Source of the DNA: JBFKQC01 sp041627895
Lineage (GTDB): Bacteria; Pseudomonadota; Alphaproteobacteria; Rhodobacterales; Rhodobacteraceae
Length of the DNA stretch: 61,605 nucleotides
Assembly (NCBI GenBank): GCA_041627895.1
Contig: JBFKQC010000015.1
Span: 1-61,605 of the forward strand
Reading direction: 5' to 3'
The notes below the pieces were generated by a model, which worked only from the letters and a program-made list of their open reading frames with translations, had not been told where the DNA came from and did not search any database. The translations under genes were made by a program, and so were the position numbers. Positions 8,336 to 16,393 of this stretch are shown in pieces (the first letter of the stretch is position 1; every line of letters starts with the position of its first letter).

Positions 8336-8752
8336 ATGTTCAATCGGATCATGGCGCCGGTCGATCTGGCACATACCGAGACGCTGGGAAAGGCGTTGAT
8401 GGTGACGGCAGACATGGCACGGCAATACGGGGCGGGCGTCGTCTATGTCGGCGTCACTGCGGCGACCCCAGGAAAGGTCGCGCACAATCCGGCGGAGTTC
8501 GCCGAAAAGCTGGACGCCTTCGCCAAGTCGCAGGCGCTGACGCTGGGCATCGCCGCCGAGGCGCATGCCGTGGTCAGCCACGATCCGACCACCGATGTCG
8601 ACGACGCGCTGCTCAAGGCGGTGGGCGAAACCGGTGCGGACCTCGTGGTGATGGCCTCGCACGTACCGGGGCTGACCGAGTACATCTGGCCGTCGAACGG
8701 CGGCAAGATCGCATCTCATTCCAGCGCATCGGTCTTCGTGGTGCGCGACTGA
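8336..8752 (+). CDS. Universal stress protein family (UspA domain)
   Basis: A single-domain UspA-like protein of 138 residues. It starts MFNRIMAPVDLAHTE and ends with the usual beta strand SASVFVVRD. The phosphate-binding segment that would read GSRG or GSHG in ATP-binding members is VMASHVPGL here, so ATP binding is doubtful. The ATG at 8336 follows GCAGGAGGG at ideal spacing. It lies 47 nt upstream of the BCCT transporter in the same direction. UspA proteins encoded next to solute transporters can act as regulatory partners (the TRAP-associated TeaD is the known case), so a regulatory role on the neighbouring carrier is plausible inference. Confidence 0.85.
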   Translation: MFNRIMAPVDLAHTETLGKALMVTADMARQYGAGVVYVGVTAATPGKVAHNPAEFAEKLDAFAKSQALTLGIAAEAHAVVSHDPTTDVDDALLKAVGETGADLVVMASHVPGLTEYIWPSNGGKIASHSSASVFVVRD

Positions 8753-8799
8753 CGCCCGATCCGGGCGATCGACGAATAAAACTGAACAGGGAGGCCAGC

Positions 8800-10449
8800 A
8801 TGGCCGACGACACCACCAATCAAGGTATCCCCGAACCCGAAGGTGCGGTGGACATCATCGAGACCGATTTCGAGATCGGCCAGGACAACATCGAGGGCCA
8901 GGTCGGGCCTTTCGGCTTCGACATCCACAACCCGGTGTTCATGATCTCGGGGCTCAGCATCGTTGCCTTCGTCTTCTACGCCCTGGTCTTTCGGGAACAG
9001 GCAACAGAGGCCTTCGGCGCGCTGCGCCCCTGGCTGACCAGCACGTTCGACTGGTTCTTCCTCTGGTCGGCGAACATCTTCGTGCTGTTCTGCCTCGTGC
9101 TGATCGTCAGCCCCTGGGGCGGCGTGCGGATCGGCGGAACCGAGGCGCAGCCGGATTACAGCTATGCCGGCTGGTTCGCGATGCTGTTCGCGGCCGGCAT
9201 GGGCATCGGGCTGATGTTCTTCGGTGTGCTGGAGCCGGTCTATTACTTCGGCACGCCCTGGGGAGACGAGCCGCTGGGCGTCGTCCGGCCGCTTGCCGAG
9301 GACGGCACGCTGATCGAAGAGAACATCGAGCCCGCCCGGCGCATGGCGCTTGCCGCCACGATCTATCACTGGGGGCTGCACCCCTGGGCGATCTACGCGA
9401 TCGTGGCGCTGGCGCTGGCGCTCTTCACCTACAACAAGGGTCTGCCGCTGACGATCCGCTCGGCGTTCTACCCGCTTCTGGGCGAGCGCGTCTGGGGCTG
9501 GTGGGGCCACGTCATCGACACGCTTGCGGTCTTCGCCACGCTTTTCGGCCTTGCCACCTCGCTCGGCTTCGGCGCGCAGCAGGCAAACGCCGGGCTCGAG
9601 CATGTCTACGGCATACCGAACAACATCACGGTCCAGGTCATCCTGATCACCGCGATCACCGCCGTGGCGCTGGGCTCGGTGCTGCGCGGGCTGGACGGCG
9701 GCGTGAAGGTGCTGTCCGAGGTCAACATGATCGTCGCGGCGCTGCTCTTGCTGTTCGTCTTCCTGGCGGCGGGTCCCGGCGGCATTCTCGGCGATTTCGT
9801 CGGCGGGCTCGGGGGCTATGCCGCCGAGATCTTCGCGCTGTCCAATCCGCACGGGCGCGAGGATACCGGCTATATGCAGGGCTGGACATCGTTCTACTGG
9901 GCCTGGTGGATTTCCTGGTCGCCCTTCGTCGGCATGTTCATCGCACGGGTCAGCCGCGGCCGCACGGTGCGCGAGTTCGTGGTTTGCGTGCTGTTGATCC
10001 CAAGCCTGGTCTGCGTCCTCTGGATGGCGACCTTCGGCGGTGCGGCGATCGAGCAGGTGATCACTGATCCGGCCGGGTCTGCCGTCAAGGCGCAGGTGAT
10101 CGACACCTACAACCCGCCGATCTCGCTCTTTGCGATGCTCGAAGGGCTGCCGCTCGCGGCGATCACCTCGACCATCGCGATCATCCTCGTGGTGGTGTTC
10201 TTCGTGACCTCGTCGGATTCCGGCTCGCTGGTGATCGACACGATCACCGCCGGCGGCAAGATCGACGCGCCGCTGCCGCAGCGGGTGTTCTGGTGCACCT
10301 TCGAGGGCGCCGTCGCGATCGTGCTGCTGCTCGGCGGCGGTCTCGGCGCATTGCAGGCGATGGTGATCTCGACCGGCCTGCCGTTCACGGTCGTGCTGCT
10401 CTTGATGTGCTGGGCGATCCTGAAGGGCCTGATGGCCGAGAAAAGGTGA
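8800..10449 (+). CDS. BCCT-family betaine/carnitine/choline transporter
   Basis: 549 residues with about twelve membrane segments. The N-terminal hydrophilic stretch is about 45 residues. The substrate-site helix contains GMGIGLMFFGVLEP, the counterpart of the glycine-rich TM3 segment of BetP. The family signature around YWAWWISWSPFVGMFIARV is intact and followed by SRGRTVREF. Members move glycine betaine, choline, carnitine, proline betaine or DMSP, driven by sodium or protons or by exchange. The C-terminal tail is very short (ILKGLMAEKR) and lacks the long osmosensing extension of BetP, which favours nutrient uptake over osmoregulation. An AGGGAGG ribosome site precedes ATG 8800. A GC-rich hairpin follows the stop. 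Confidence 0.93.
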   Translation: MADDTTNQGIPEPEGAVDIIETDFEIGQDNIEGQVGPFGFDIHNPVFMISGLSIVAFVFYALVFREQATEAFGALRPWLTSTFDWFFLWSANIFVLFCLVLIVSPWGGVRIGGTEAQPDYSYAGWFAMLFAAGMGIGLMFFGVLEPVYYFGTPWGDEPLGVVRPLAEDGTLIEENIEPARRMALAATIYHWGLHPWAIYAIVALALALFTYNKGLPLTIRSAFYPLLGERVWGWWGHVIDTLAVFATLFGLATSLGFGAQQANAGLEHVYGIPNNITVQVILITAITAVALGSVLRGLDGGVKVLSEVNMIVAALLLLFVFLAAGPGGILGDFVGGLGGYAAEIFALSNPHGREDTGYMQGWTSFYWAWWISWSPFVGMFIARVSRGRTVREFVVCVLLIPSLVCVLWMATFGGAAIEQVITDPAGSAVKAQVIDTYNPPISLFAMLEGLPLAAITSTIAIILVVVFFVTSSDSGSLVIDTITAGGKIDAPLPQRVFWCTFEGAVAIVLLLGGGLGALQAMVISTGLPFTVVLLLMCWAILKGLMAEKR

Positions 10450-10455
10450 ACCCCG

Positions 10456-10481
10456 GCGGGGCGGCCACGGCGCCGCCCCGC
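10456..10481 (+). terminator. GC-rich hairpin after the BCCT gene
   Basis: GCGGGGCGGC (10456-10465) and GCCGCCCCGC (10472-10481) form a perfect 10-bp stem with a 6-nt loop, 7 nt after the transporter stop. There is no T run, so it may be a weak intrinsic terminator, a Rho-assisted one, or an mRNA 3' stabiliser separating the transporter from the SDR gene. Confidence 0.5.
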
Positions 10482-10588
10482 TTGCGCCGCACCCCCTTGC
10501 AAAATTCTCCGGCGCCGCCCCGTTTCCACCGAGCGTGAACTTGCTCTAGCATCGGCGCCACGGATACCGGATCGGGGGAAGCCAGAAC

Positions 10589-11350
10589 ATGAGCGAGGCC
10601 GTCAGCGTCATCACCGGGGCCGCGCGCGGCATCGGGCTTGCCACCGCGCGGATCATGGACGCCGCGGGGCACCGCGTGGTGCTGGTCGATCGCGACGCGC
10701 CGGAACTGGAACGCGCCGCCGCGGCGCTGCCCGAGGCGCTGGCGCTGCCGTTCGATATTTCCGAACCCGACGGCGCCGAGCGCATGGTGGACGAGACGCT
10801 GGTGCGCTTCGGGCGGCTCGATCATCTGGTCAACAATGCCGGCGTCGCCGAATTCTGCCCGGTCGAGAACTGCGACTTCGAGATGTGGCGCCGGGTGATG
10901 GCGACCAACCTCGACGGCGTCTTCCTGTGCACCCAGGCCGCGCTGCCGGCGCTAAAGCAAATCCGCGGTGCGGTGGTCAACATCGCCTCGATCTCGGGTC
11001 TCAGGGCGTCGACGCTGCGGGTCGCCTACGGCACCTCGAAGGCAGGCGTGATCCAGCTGACAAAGCAGCATGCCGCGGAACTGGGCGAGCACGGCATCCG
11101 CGTCAACTGCGTCTGCCCGGGTCCGGTGCGCACCAAGCTGGCCATGGCGGTGCACACGCCCCAGATCATCGCCGCCTACCATGACGCGATTCCCCTGAAC
11201 CGCTACGGCAGCGAGGAAGAGATCGGCCGGGTGATCGCCTTTCTCTGTTCCGATGCGGCAAGCTTTGTCACCGGCCAGATCATCGCCGCCGACGGCGGCT
11301 TCGAGGCGACCGGCGTGGGGCTGCCCGCGCTGCGCGAGGGGAGGGCGTGA
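10589..11350 (+). CDS. Short-chain dehydrogenase/reductase
   Basis: A classical SDR of 253 residues. The NAD(P) loop TGAARGIG is at 9-16, the NNAG motif at 82-85, the serine near 136, Tyr147 and Lys151 (YGTSK) form the catalytic set, and PG follows at about 176. Asp34-type residues after strand two (LVDRD) favour NAD over NADP. It would oxidise an alcohol to a ketone or aldehyde. Its TGA stop shares one base with the start of the aldehyde dehydrogenase, so the two are coupled and probably act in sequence. The nearest annotated relatives of this SDR type are diverse and do not fix the substrate. Confidence 0.9.
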   Translation: MSEAVSVITGAARGIGLATARIMDAAGHRVVLVDRDAPELERAAAALPEALALPFDISEPDGAERMVDETLVRFGRLDHLVNNAGVAEFCPVENCDFEMWRRVMATNLDGVFLCTQAALPALKQIRGAVVNIASISGLRASTLRVAYGTSKAGVIQLTKQHAAELGEHGIRVNCVCPGPVRTKLAMAVHTPQIIAAYHDAIPLNRYGSEEEIGRVIAFLCSDAASFVTGQIIAADGGFEATGVGLPALREGRA

Positions 11351-12792
11351 TGCAGGCCTACTGGCAGAACTGGATCGGCGGCGAATGGGTCGATGGCGGG
11401 GCGGGCCGGATCGCGGTCGAGGACCCGGGAACCGGCGAAGTGCTCTGCGAGCATGCCATCGCCGATGCCGCCGACATCGACCGTGCCGTGGCCTCGGCGC
11501 GGGCCTGCGTGACAAGCGGCGTCCTGACCGACATGCGCCCGCTGGCGCGCGGCCGGCTGGTACAGGACATGGGCCGCTGGCTGGAAGCCCGCGCAGACGA
11601 GATCGCCGGGGTGCTGACCCGCGAGCAGGGCAAGCCGCTCTGGGAGGCGCGCAACGAGGTCGCCGGGGCCTGCCGCTATTTCGAGTATTACGGCGCCCAG
11701 GCCGCGCTGGTCGAGGGCCGTTCGATCCCGCTGGGCGCGGGCTATTTCGACTTCACGGCGCTTGAACCCTACGGCGTCTCGGCGCAGATCATCCCCTGGA
11801 ACTTTCCGCTGGAGGTCGCCGCCCGCTCGATCGCGGCGGGGCTGGCAACCGGCAATGCCTGCGTGGTCAAGACGTCCGAGATGACGCCCTGTGCCTCGCA
11901 TTTCTTCGCGCGTGCCGCCGATGCCGTGGGTCTGCCCGCCGGCGCGCTGCACATCCTGACCGGCTATGGGCACGAGGCTGGCGCGGCGCTGGCGGGGCAT
12001 CCGGACGTCAACCAGATCGTCTTTACCGGCTCGGTGGCCACCGGGCAGAAGATCGCGACAGCGGCGGCCGACACGGTCGTGCCCTGCGTGCTGGAGCTTG
12101 GCGGCAAGTCGGCGGCGGTTGTGCATGGCGACGCAGACCTCGCCGCGTTCGAGACGGATCTGCGCCGCGGCATCTTCGTGAACGCGGGCCAGATCTGTTC
12201 CGCGCTCAGCCGCGTTGTGGTGCATGACAGCGTGCATGACGAGCTTGTCGAGCGAATGGCCGGTGTGGCGCGCGGGCTGCGGCTGACGCCGGGGATCGAG
12301 GCGGCCGAGGCTGGGCCGACCATGGGCCCGATGATATCGGAAAGCCAGCGCGACCGTGCGGTGGACATGGTCGCCGAGGCCCAGGCGGACGGCGTGCGCG
12401 TGGTCACCGGCGGGCGCAAGCCGAACCGTCCGGGCTATTTCATGGAGCCGACCGTGCTGGCCGGCGTCGAGCCGCACATGCGCGTCGCGCAGGAGGAAGT
12501 ATTCGGCCCCGTGGTCAGCGTGCTGCGGTTCCGCGACGAGGACGAGGCGATCGCCATCGCCAACGGTACGCGATACGGCCTGGTCGCCGGGGTCTTCACC
12601 CGCGATCTGGACCGCGCCGCCCGCGCCGCCAGGGCGTTGCGCGCGGGGCAGGTTTTCGTCAACGAGTGGTTCGCGGGCGGTGTCGAGACGCCGTTCGGCG
12701 GCTACGGGAAATCCGGCTATGGCCGCGAGAAGGGGCAGGAGGCGCTGATGAACTACGTGCAGACCAAGAACGTGGCGATCCGGGTGAGGTAA
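11350..12792 (+). CDS. NAD(P)-dependent aldehyde dehydrogenase
   Basis: 480 residues from the ATG at 11350; a GTG one codon earlier is possible. It has the family's complete active site: Asn151 in PWNFP, Glu249 in LELGGKS and the nucleophile Cys283 in GQICSALSR. The EEVFGP motif lies near residue 380. It oxidises an aldehyde, perhaps the formaldehyde, semialdehyde or betaine-aldehyde product of the upstream reactions. It is coupled to the SDR by a 1-nt overlap with GGGGAGGG as ribosome site. It is the last gene of the rightward arm and converges on the ankyrin/cytochrome gene with only 21 nt between stops. No obvious hairpin terminator is seen there. Confidence 0.92.
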   Translation: MQAYWQNWIGGEWVDGGAGRIAVEDPGTGEVLCEHAIADAADIDRAVASARACVTSGVLTDMRPLARGRLVQDMGRWLEARADEIAGVLTREQGKPLWEARNEVAGACRYFEYYGAQAALVEGRSIPLGAGYFDFTALEPYGVSAQIIPWNFPLEVAARSIAAGLATGNACVVKTSEMTPCASHFFARAADAVGLPAGALHILTGYGHEAGAALAGHPDVNQIVFTGSVATGQKIATAAADTVVPCVLELGGKSAAVVHGDADLAAFETDLRRGIFVNAGQICSALSRVVVHDSVHDELVERMAGVARGLRLTPGIEAAEAGPTMGPMISESQRDRAVDMVAEAQADGVRVVTGGRKPNRPGYFMEPTVLAGVEPHMRVAQEEVFGPVVSVLRFRDEDEAIAIANGTRYGLVAGVFTRDLDRAARAARALRAGQVFVNEWFAGGVETPFGGYGKSGYGREKGQEALMNYVQTKNVAIRVR

Positions 12793-12813
12793 TCGCGGAT
12801 ACGTCGTCGGGCA

Positions 12814-13797
12814 CTACGGCAGTGGCACCGGATCGTCGGAAAGCGTCCTGATCCATGCGATCAAATCGGCCCGGTCGCGCGCGTCGGGGATTCCCGCGCT
12901 CACCATGCGCGTCCCAGGGGCAACCTCGGACGGTCTGGCAACGAAGCGGTTCAGGGTCTCGAAATCCCAGACGGTCCCGACGGCACGAATCGCGTCCGAG
13001 TACGTGTAGGCCGGGTGCGACGCAACGGGGCGACCTATGAGACCCCAGAAATTCGCGCCGACATAACCGCCGGTTTCGGCATCGCTTCGATGGCAGTTCA
13101 GGCAAGTCTCGGCGACCTGTTCGCCCCGCGCCGGATTTGCGTCTGCGAGAAGCGTCGACACCGGCTCTATCGGTCCGGGCCGCCAGCCTGCGTCGCGCAA
13201 TTGCTTCGCCACTCCATCATGACGGCCGGCCAGAGCGTAGTGGATCGGCGGCCGGCCCAGCAGGCTGAGCGCCCCGATATCCGCGCCGGCGGCGATCAGC
13301 ACCGCCGTCACTTCGAGGCTCCCCGAGGTGGCGGCGAAATGCAGTGGCGTTTCGGCCTCGTCCCCCAAGGTTTGGTTCGGATCGGCCCCGCGCGAGAGTA
13401 GCAACTTGGCCAGCGCGCCATCGCCTTCCTCGGCGGCCGCAGCGAGCGGGGTAAGGTCCGCGCCGGCTCTGACATCCGCCCCGGCTTCGATCAATTGCTC
13501 GGCCAGACCGGCATCGCCCATCTTGATGGCCGAGACCAGCGGCGTCCAGCCGGTGCCCCCGGCGTTGGGATCGGCGCCGTATTCCAGGAGCAGTCGCGCA
13601 ACGTCGGCCTGTTGGCCGAACATGGCCCAGTTCAGTGCAGTTCCGACGCCGTCAATTTCGTTCGGGTCGGCACCGTCCTCCAGTAACTCGCGTGCCGCCT
13701 CGACGTCGCCGGCAATCGCCGCGTTGTGCAGCGGACCGGCGCATGCGAACGGTGGCAAATGAAAAAGCACCACTGTCAAACTCATGACCCGTCGCAT
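12814..13797 (-). CDS. Ankyrin-repeat protein with C-terminal class I cytochrome c domain
   Basis: 327 residues. A short signal peptide (1-20, ending FACA) is followed by about five or six ankyrin repeats (22-205) marked by GADPN and GADVRAG at regular spacing. A mono-haem cytochrome c domain follows, with the haem site CLNCH at 232-236 and the axial methionine in GTRMVSAG at 298. Both parts should therefore be periplasmic. The start MRRVMSLT is chosen because it gives the signal peptide; the frame remains open to 13905. Fusion of a protein-binding repeat to an electron carrier suggests docking to a redox partner. Base composition is visibly less GC-rich than the neighbours, hinting at acquisition. 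Function unknown. Confidence 0.8.
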   Translation of the reverse strand: MRRVMSLTVVLFHLPPFACAGPLHNAAIAGDVEAARELLEDGADPNEIDGVGTALNWAMFGQQADVARLLLEYGADPNAGGTGWTPLVSAIKMGDAGLAEQLIEAGADVRAGADLTPLAAAAEEGDGALAKLLLSRGADPNQTLGDEAETPLHFAATSGSLEVTAVLIAAGADIGALSLLGRPPIHYALAGRHDGVAKQLRDAGWRPGPIEPVSTLLADANPARGEQVAETCLNCHRSDAETGGYVGANFWGLIGRPVASHPAYTYSDAIRAVGTVWDFETLNRFVARPSEVAPGTRMVSAGIPDARDRADLIAWIRTLSDDPVPLP

Positions 13798-13874
13798 GCA
13801 GGTCCCCCGATCCGCGATTGATGGCGCGTCGAATAATAGCACAATTGAAACACCAGCGCCGGATTGGCACCGAA

Positions 13875-13894
13875 TTGTCGCTCTGTCTCGACAA
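13875..13894. promoter_or_regulatory. Small dyad in the divergent gap upstream of the CMD-like gene
   Basis: TTGTCG (13875-13880) and CGACAA (13889-13894) are perfect inverted arms with an 8-nt spacer, about 57 nt before the CMD-like start and 80 nt from the opposite start. It is a candidate operator with no assigned regulator. Confidence 0.25.
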
Positions 13895-13951
13895 ATCGCG
13901 TGCATCGGTGGCTAATCGGCCGAGCACGCCAAGGCATCGGGAGGGTGGGAC

Positions 13952-14326
13952 ATGGACGGCTATTTCGAGATCGGGCTCGAACGGCGCAAGGCGACGCTTG
14001 GGGCGGAATATGTCGAGAAGAACCTTGCCGGGGCGGACGACTTCACCCGGCCGTTCCAGGAGGCGATGACGGCCTGGTGCTGGGGCTTCGGCTGGGGCGA
14101 CGACACGATCGACGCCAAGACGCGCAGCATGATGAACCTGGCGATGATCGGGGCATTGGGGAAGATGACCGAGTGGGAGACCCATTGCCGCGGTGCCGTG
14201 CGGAACGGCGTGTCGAGGGATGAGATTCGCGCCATCATCCACGTCATCGGCATCTATTGCGGCGTGCCGCAGGCGCTGGAATGCTTCCGCGTGGCGCGCA
14301 AGGTGCTGGCCGAGCAGGGCGGCTGA
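13952..14326 (+). CDS. Carboxymuconolactone decarboxylase (CMD) family protein
   Basis: A helical CMD-fold protein of 124 residues. The central segment WETHCRGAVRNGVSRDEI matches the family pattern of a histidine followed by an A/G-x2-NG-x-s-x-x-EI. It has no CxxC, so it is not a peroxidase of the AhpD type and is closer to 4-carboxymuconolactone decarboxylase-like proteins. No protocatechuate pathway gene is nearby, so a beta-ketoadipate role is not supported. The GGGAGGGTGGGAC stretch before the ATG provides a ribosome site. It is transcribed divergently from the ankyrin/cytochrome gene. Confidence 0.8.
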   Translation: MDGYFEIGLERRKATLGAEYVEKNLAGADDFTRPFQEAMTAWCWGFGWGDDTIDAKTRSMMNLAMIGALGKMTEWETHCRGAVRNGVSRDEIRAIIHVIGIYCGVPQALECFRVARKVLAEQGG

Positions 14327-14372
14327 CGGTCGCCGCGGCGCCCGCGATCTGCAAGGAAATCCACGGATTTTA

Positions 14373-14384
14373 GGCAATATTGCC
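14373..14384. promoter_or_regulatory. 12-bp perfect palindrome upstream of the SnoaL-like gene
   Basis: GGCAATATTGCC is self-complementary and sits in AT-rich flanks in the 205-nt gap before the SnoaL-like gene. Perfect dyads of this kind are typical homodimeric regulator sites. The LuxR gene 700 nt away is a possible but unsupported partner. Confidence 0.35.
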
Positions 14385-14531
14385 CATTCGCCGAGGTTGG
14401 GCGGGCGCTAGTCTCGGCTTGCGAATGGACGCAGAGGCGATGGCAGGACCGTCCGCGGCACGTGATGCAGGCAGGGCAATGGCATCGCTCGCTTCGTCCG
14501 CAACCCGAAACCCAATTCGTGGAGGACTGCC

Positions 14532-14951
14532 ATGTCCCGTAAACTCGTTGCATTGCTCGCCGCAGGTGCCATCGCGTCCGCCGCCGGTACCGCGTTTGCC
14601 GGCACCGAAGAGACCCGCGCCGTGATCGAGGCGCGCCTCGCGGCTTTCGGCGCACAGGATATCGACAAGATCCTTGCCGATTTCACCGACGAAAGCGTGA
14701 TGATGGTGCCCGGCGCCAAGTTCGTAGGGCCCGAGCAGATGCGGCCGCTGATCGAAGGCTTTCTCGAGGAGTTCTCGATGGAGGGCACGACGTTCAACCT
14801 GATCGAGCTGCAGGTCGACGGCGAGATGGCCTATATCAACTGGACCGCCGAGACGCCGAAGGCGGTCTATGCGCTGGGCACCGACACCTTCATCGTGCGC
14901 GACGGCAAGGTGGTCATGCAGACGGTGTCGATGCACATGACGCCGAAGTGA
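14532..14951 (+). CDS. Secreted SnoaL/NTF2-like protein
   Basis: 139 residues. A Sec signal peptide (1-23, hydrophobic core LVALLAAGAIASAAG, cleavage after AFA) precedes a single SnoaL-like cone domain with EARLAAFGAQDIDKILADF at its start and the sheet segments EMAYINWTA and DTFIVRDGKVV. The fold hosts isomerases, dehydratases and pure binding proteins, and the active-site residues are not conserved enough to choose. GGAGGA lies 8 nt before the ATG. It should be a periplasmic or secreted small-molecule binding or modifying protein. It converges on the LuxR gene. Confidence 0.8.
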   Translation: MSRKLVALLAAGAIASAAGTAFAGTEETRAVIEARLAAFGAQDIDKILADFTDESVMMVPGAKFVGPEQMRPLIEGFLEEFSMEGTTFNLIELQVDGEMAYINWTAETPKAVYALGTDTFIVRDGKVVMQTVSMHMTPK

Positions 14952-15024
14952 CCGGCGAAACCTGCGTTCCGGCGCGACCGGTCCGGCGGAGCGTCGGGGA
15001 ATAGCGCGGAAGCAGGCGAACAAC

Positions 15025-15058
15025 GCGCATGCCGCGATGCGGACATCGCGGGATGCGC
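15025..15058. terminator. Long hairpin between convergent genes (bidirectional terminator candidate)
   Basis: CCGCGATG (15032-15039) and CATCGCGG (15044-15051) form a perfect 8-bp stem with a CGGA loop, extended by GCGCAT/ATGCGC outside a single G-G mismatch. It ends next to the LuxR stop at 15059 and 73 nt after the SnoaL-like stop. No T run is present on either strand. Confidence 0.5.
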
Positions 15059-16285
15059 CTACAGACCCGGCCGGGCAATCCGCCCGGCCCGGGCCTCGCC
15101 GCCATCGAACATGGCGCCGACCGCGCGGAACACCGACAATGCCTCGATCAGCGACCGGTGCGAGGACACGCCGACCTTGTCATAGACGGCCTGGATCTGG
15201 TTGCGCACGGTTTTCTCGGCGCGGCCGAAATCGAGCGAGATCTGTGCCGGGTTCAGGCCGCTCGCCAGCGCGCTGCAGACCTCGGCCTCGCGCAGCGACA
15301 GGCCGAACACGTCCTGCAGAAGCCCGGGATGCACCAATCCCGCCGCGTCGGTTCCGAAAAACAGCGCGAACAGCCGCTGGTTGCGGAAGACGTCCTTTTC
15401 GGTGCGAAGATCGACCTGCATCGCGGGATGAAACGGCGCGATGCAGACCGAGACGTAGCGCTCGTCGTCCTCGATCTGCAGGCCCAGCGGGCTGGCGTCA
15501 GAGCGCAGGCGTTCGAGGCACCGACCGAGGTCCCGGTCGCTGCGTCCGTCGACCAGGCGCAGCCGGCCGGCGGCATCGGCCCGCAACAGCGCGCCACGCT
15601 CCAGCAGGCGCTGCCCGGCCGTGTTGGCGATCTGCACGATCCGGGCCGCGTCGATCACCCGCATCGGCAGGGCGATCGCGTCGAGGAAGCCGCGGTAGGT
15701 CTCGGCGGCCTCCTTGGCCATGTAGAGCGCGCGGGCGATGCGCGCGCCGCGCACGATATGTGGCCCCAGCAAATCCAGAAGCCGCGCCAGGCCCGCGCCG
15801 TCCTTGCAGACGGGGTCGCGCTCGTTCTCGGCAAAGACCATGGCCGCAAACCTCGGACCGCTCACGGCGAACAGGACCGAGGTCCAGTGGCCGATACCGG
15901 CGGGTTCGGACAACTCCTTGTAGCGTGCCCCGCTGCGGAATTCCTCTTCGGTGAAAATGTCGCGGGATTGCCGCACGATCCCGAGAACCGGCGTGATGCG
16001 CCGCAACAGCTCGCGCCGGTACTCGAAGCTTTCCTCGGATTGGGGCGGCGGTTCGCCGCCGTCCTCGGCATCCAGAAACGCCGAAATCGCGTTCCTGTTA
16101 AAGCCGATCGGGCTGTAGACCCCGAGCGCGCGCTCTGCCTCGAAGGTCTGGATCAGGCTGACATGGCCGGGAAACATCTGAAGGATGCGGGCGCAGAGGC
16201 GGCTCCACTGGTCGGGCTCGAGCGCCGAGTCGTAGACCAGCGAAATCAGCTCGCTCAATTCATCCAGGTCGACGACGCCCGGCAA
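15059..16285 (-). CDS. LuxR-type helix-turn-helix regulator
   Basis: 408 residues. The C-terminal DNA-binding domain (about 335-395) shows the GerE/LuxR pattern: LSLREAEVCSALASG, then a recognition helix around KTVRNQIQAVYDKVGVSS. The N-terminal 300 residues form a sensory region without an autoinducer-binding or PAS signature I can name. No response-regulator receiver domain is visible. The frame opens with TTG at 16285, preceded by AGGGGAC; a later ATG would cut into a conserved-looking N terminus. No cognate synthase (luxI) is in the window. Its target is unknown; the nearby palindrome at 14373 is one candidate. Confidence 0.85.
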   Translation of the reverse strand: MPGVVDLDELSELISLVYDSALEPDQWSRLCARILQMFPGHVSLIQTFEAERALGVYSPIGFNRNAISAFLDAEDGGEPPPQSEESFEYRRELLRRITPVLGIVRQSRDIFTEEEFRSGARYKELSEPAGIGHWTSVLFAVSGPRFAAMVFAENERDPVCKDGAGLARLLDLLGPHIVRGARIARALYMAKEAAETYRGFLDAIALPMRVIDAARIVQIANTAGQRLLERGALLRADAAGRLRLVDGRSDRDLGRCLERLRSDASPLGLQIEDDERYVSVCIAPFHPAMQVDLRTEKDVFRNQRLFALFFGTDAAGLVHPGLLQDVFGLSLREAEVCSALASGLNPAQISLDFGRAEKTVRNQIQAVYDKVGVSSHRSLIEALSVFRAVGAMFDGGEARAGRIARPGL

Positions 16286-16393
16286 GATCCAGTCCCCTGC
16301 CCGGAATCATCCCCGAAAAGCCGGGCCGCGGTCAACTCTGCGGGCCTTGCGCGCCCAGTCCGCCCTGTGCCGCGGGCCGGTCGCGAGGCCGGT

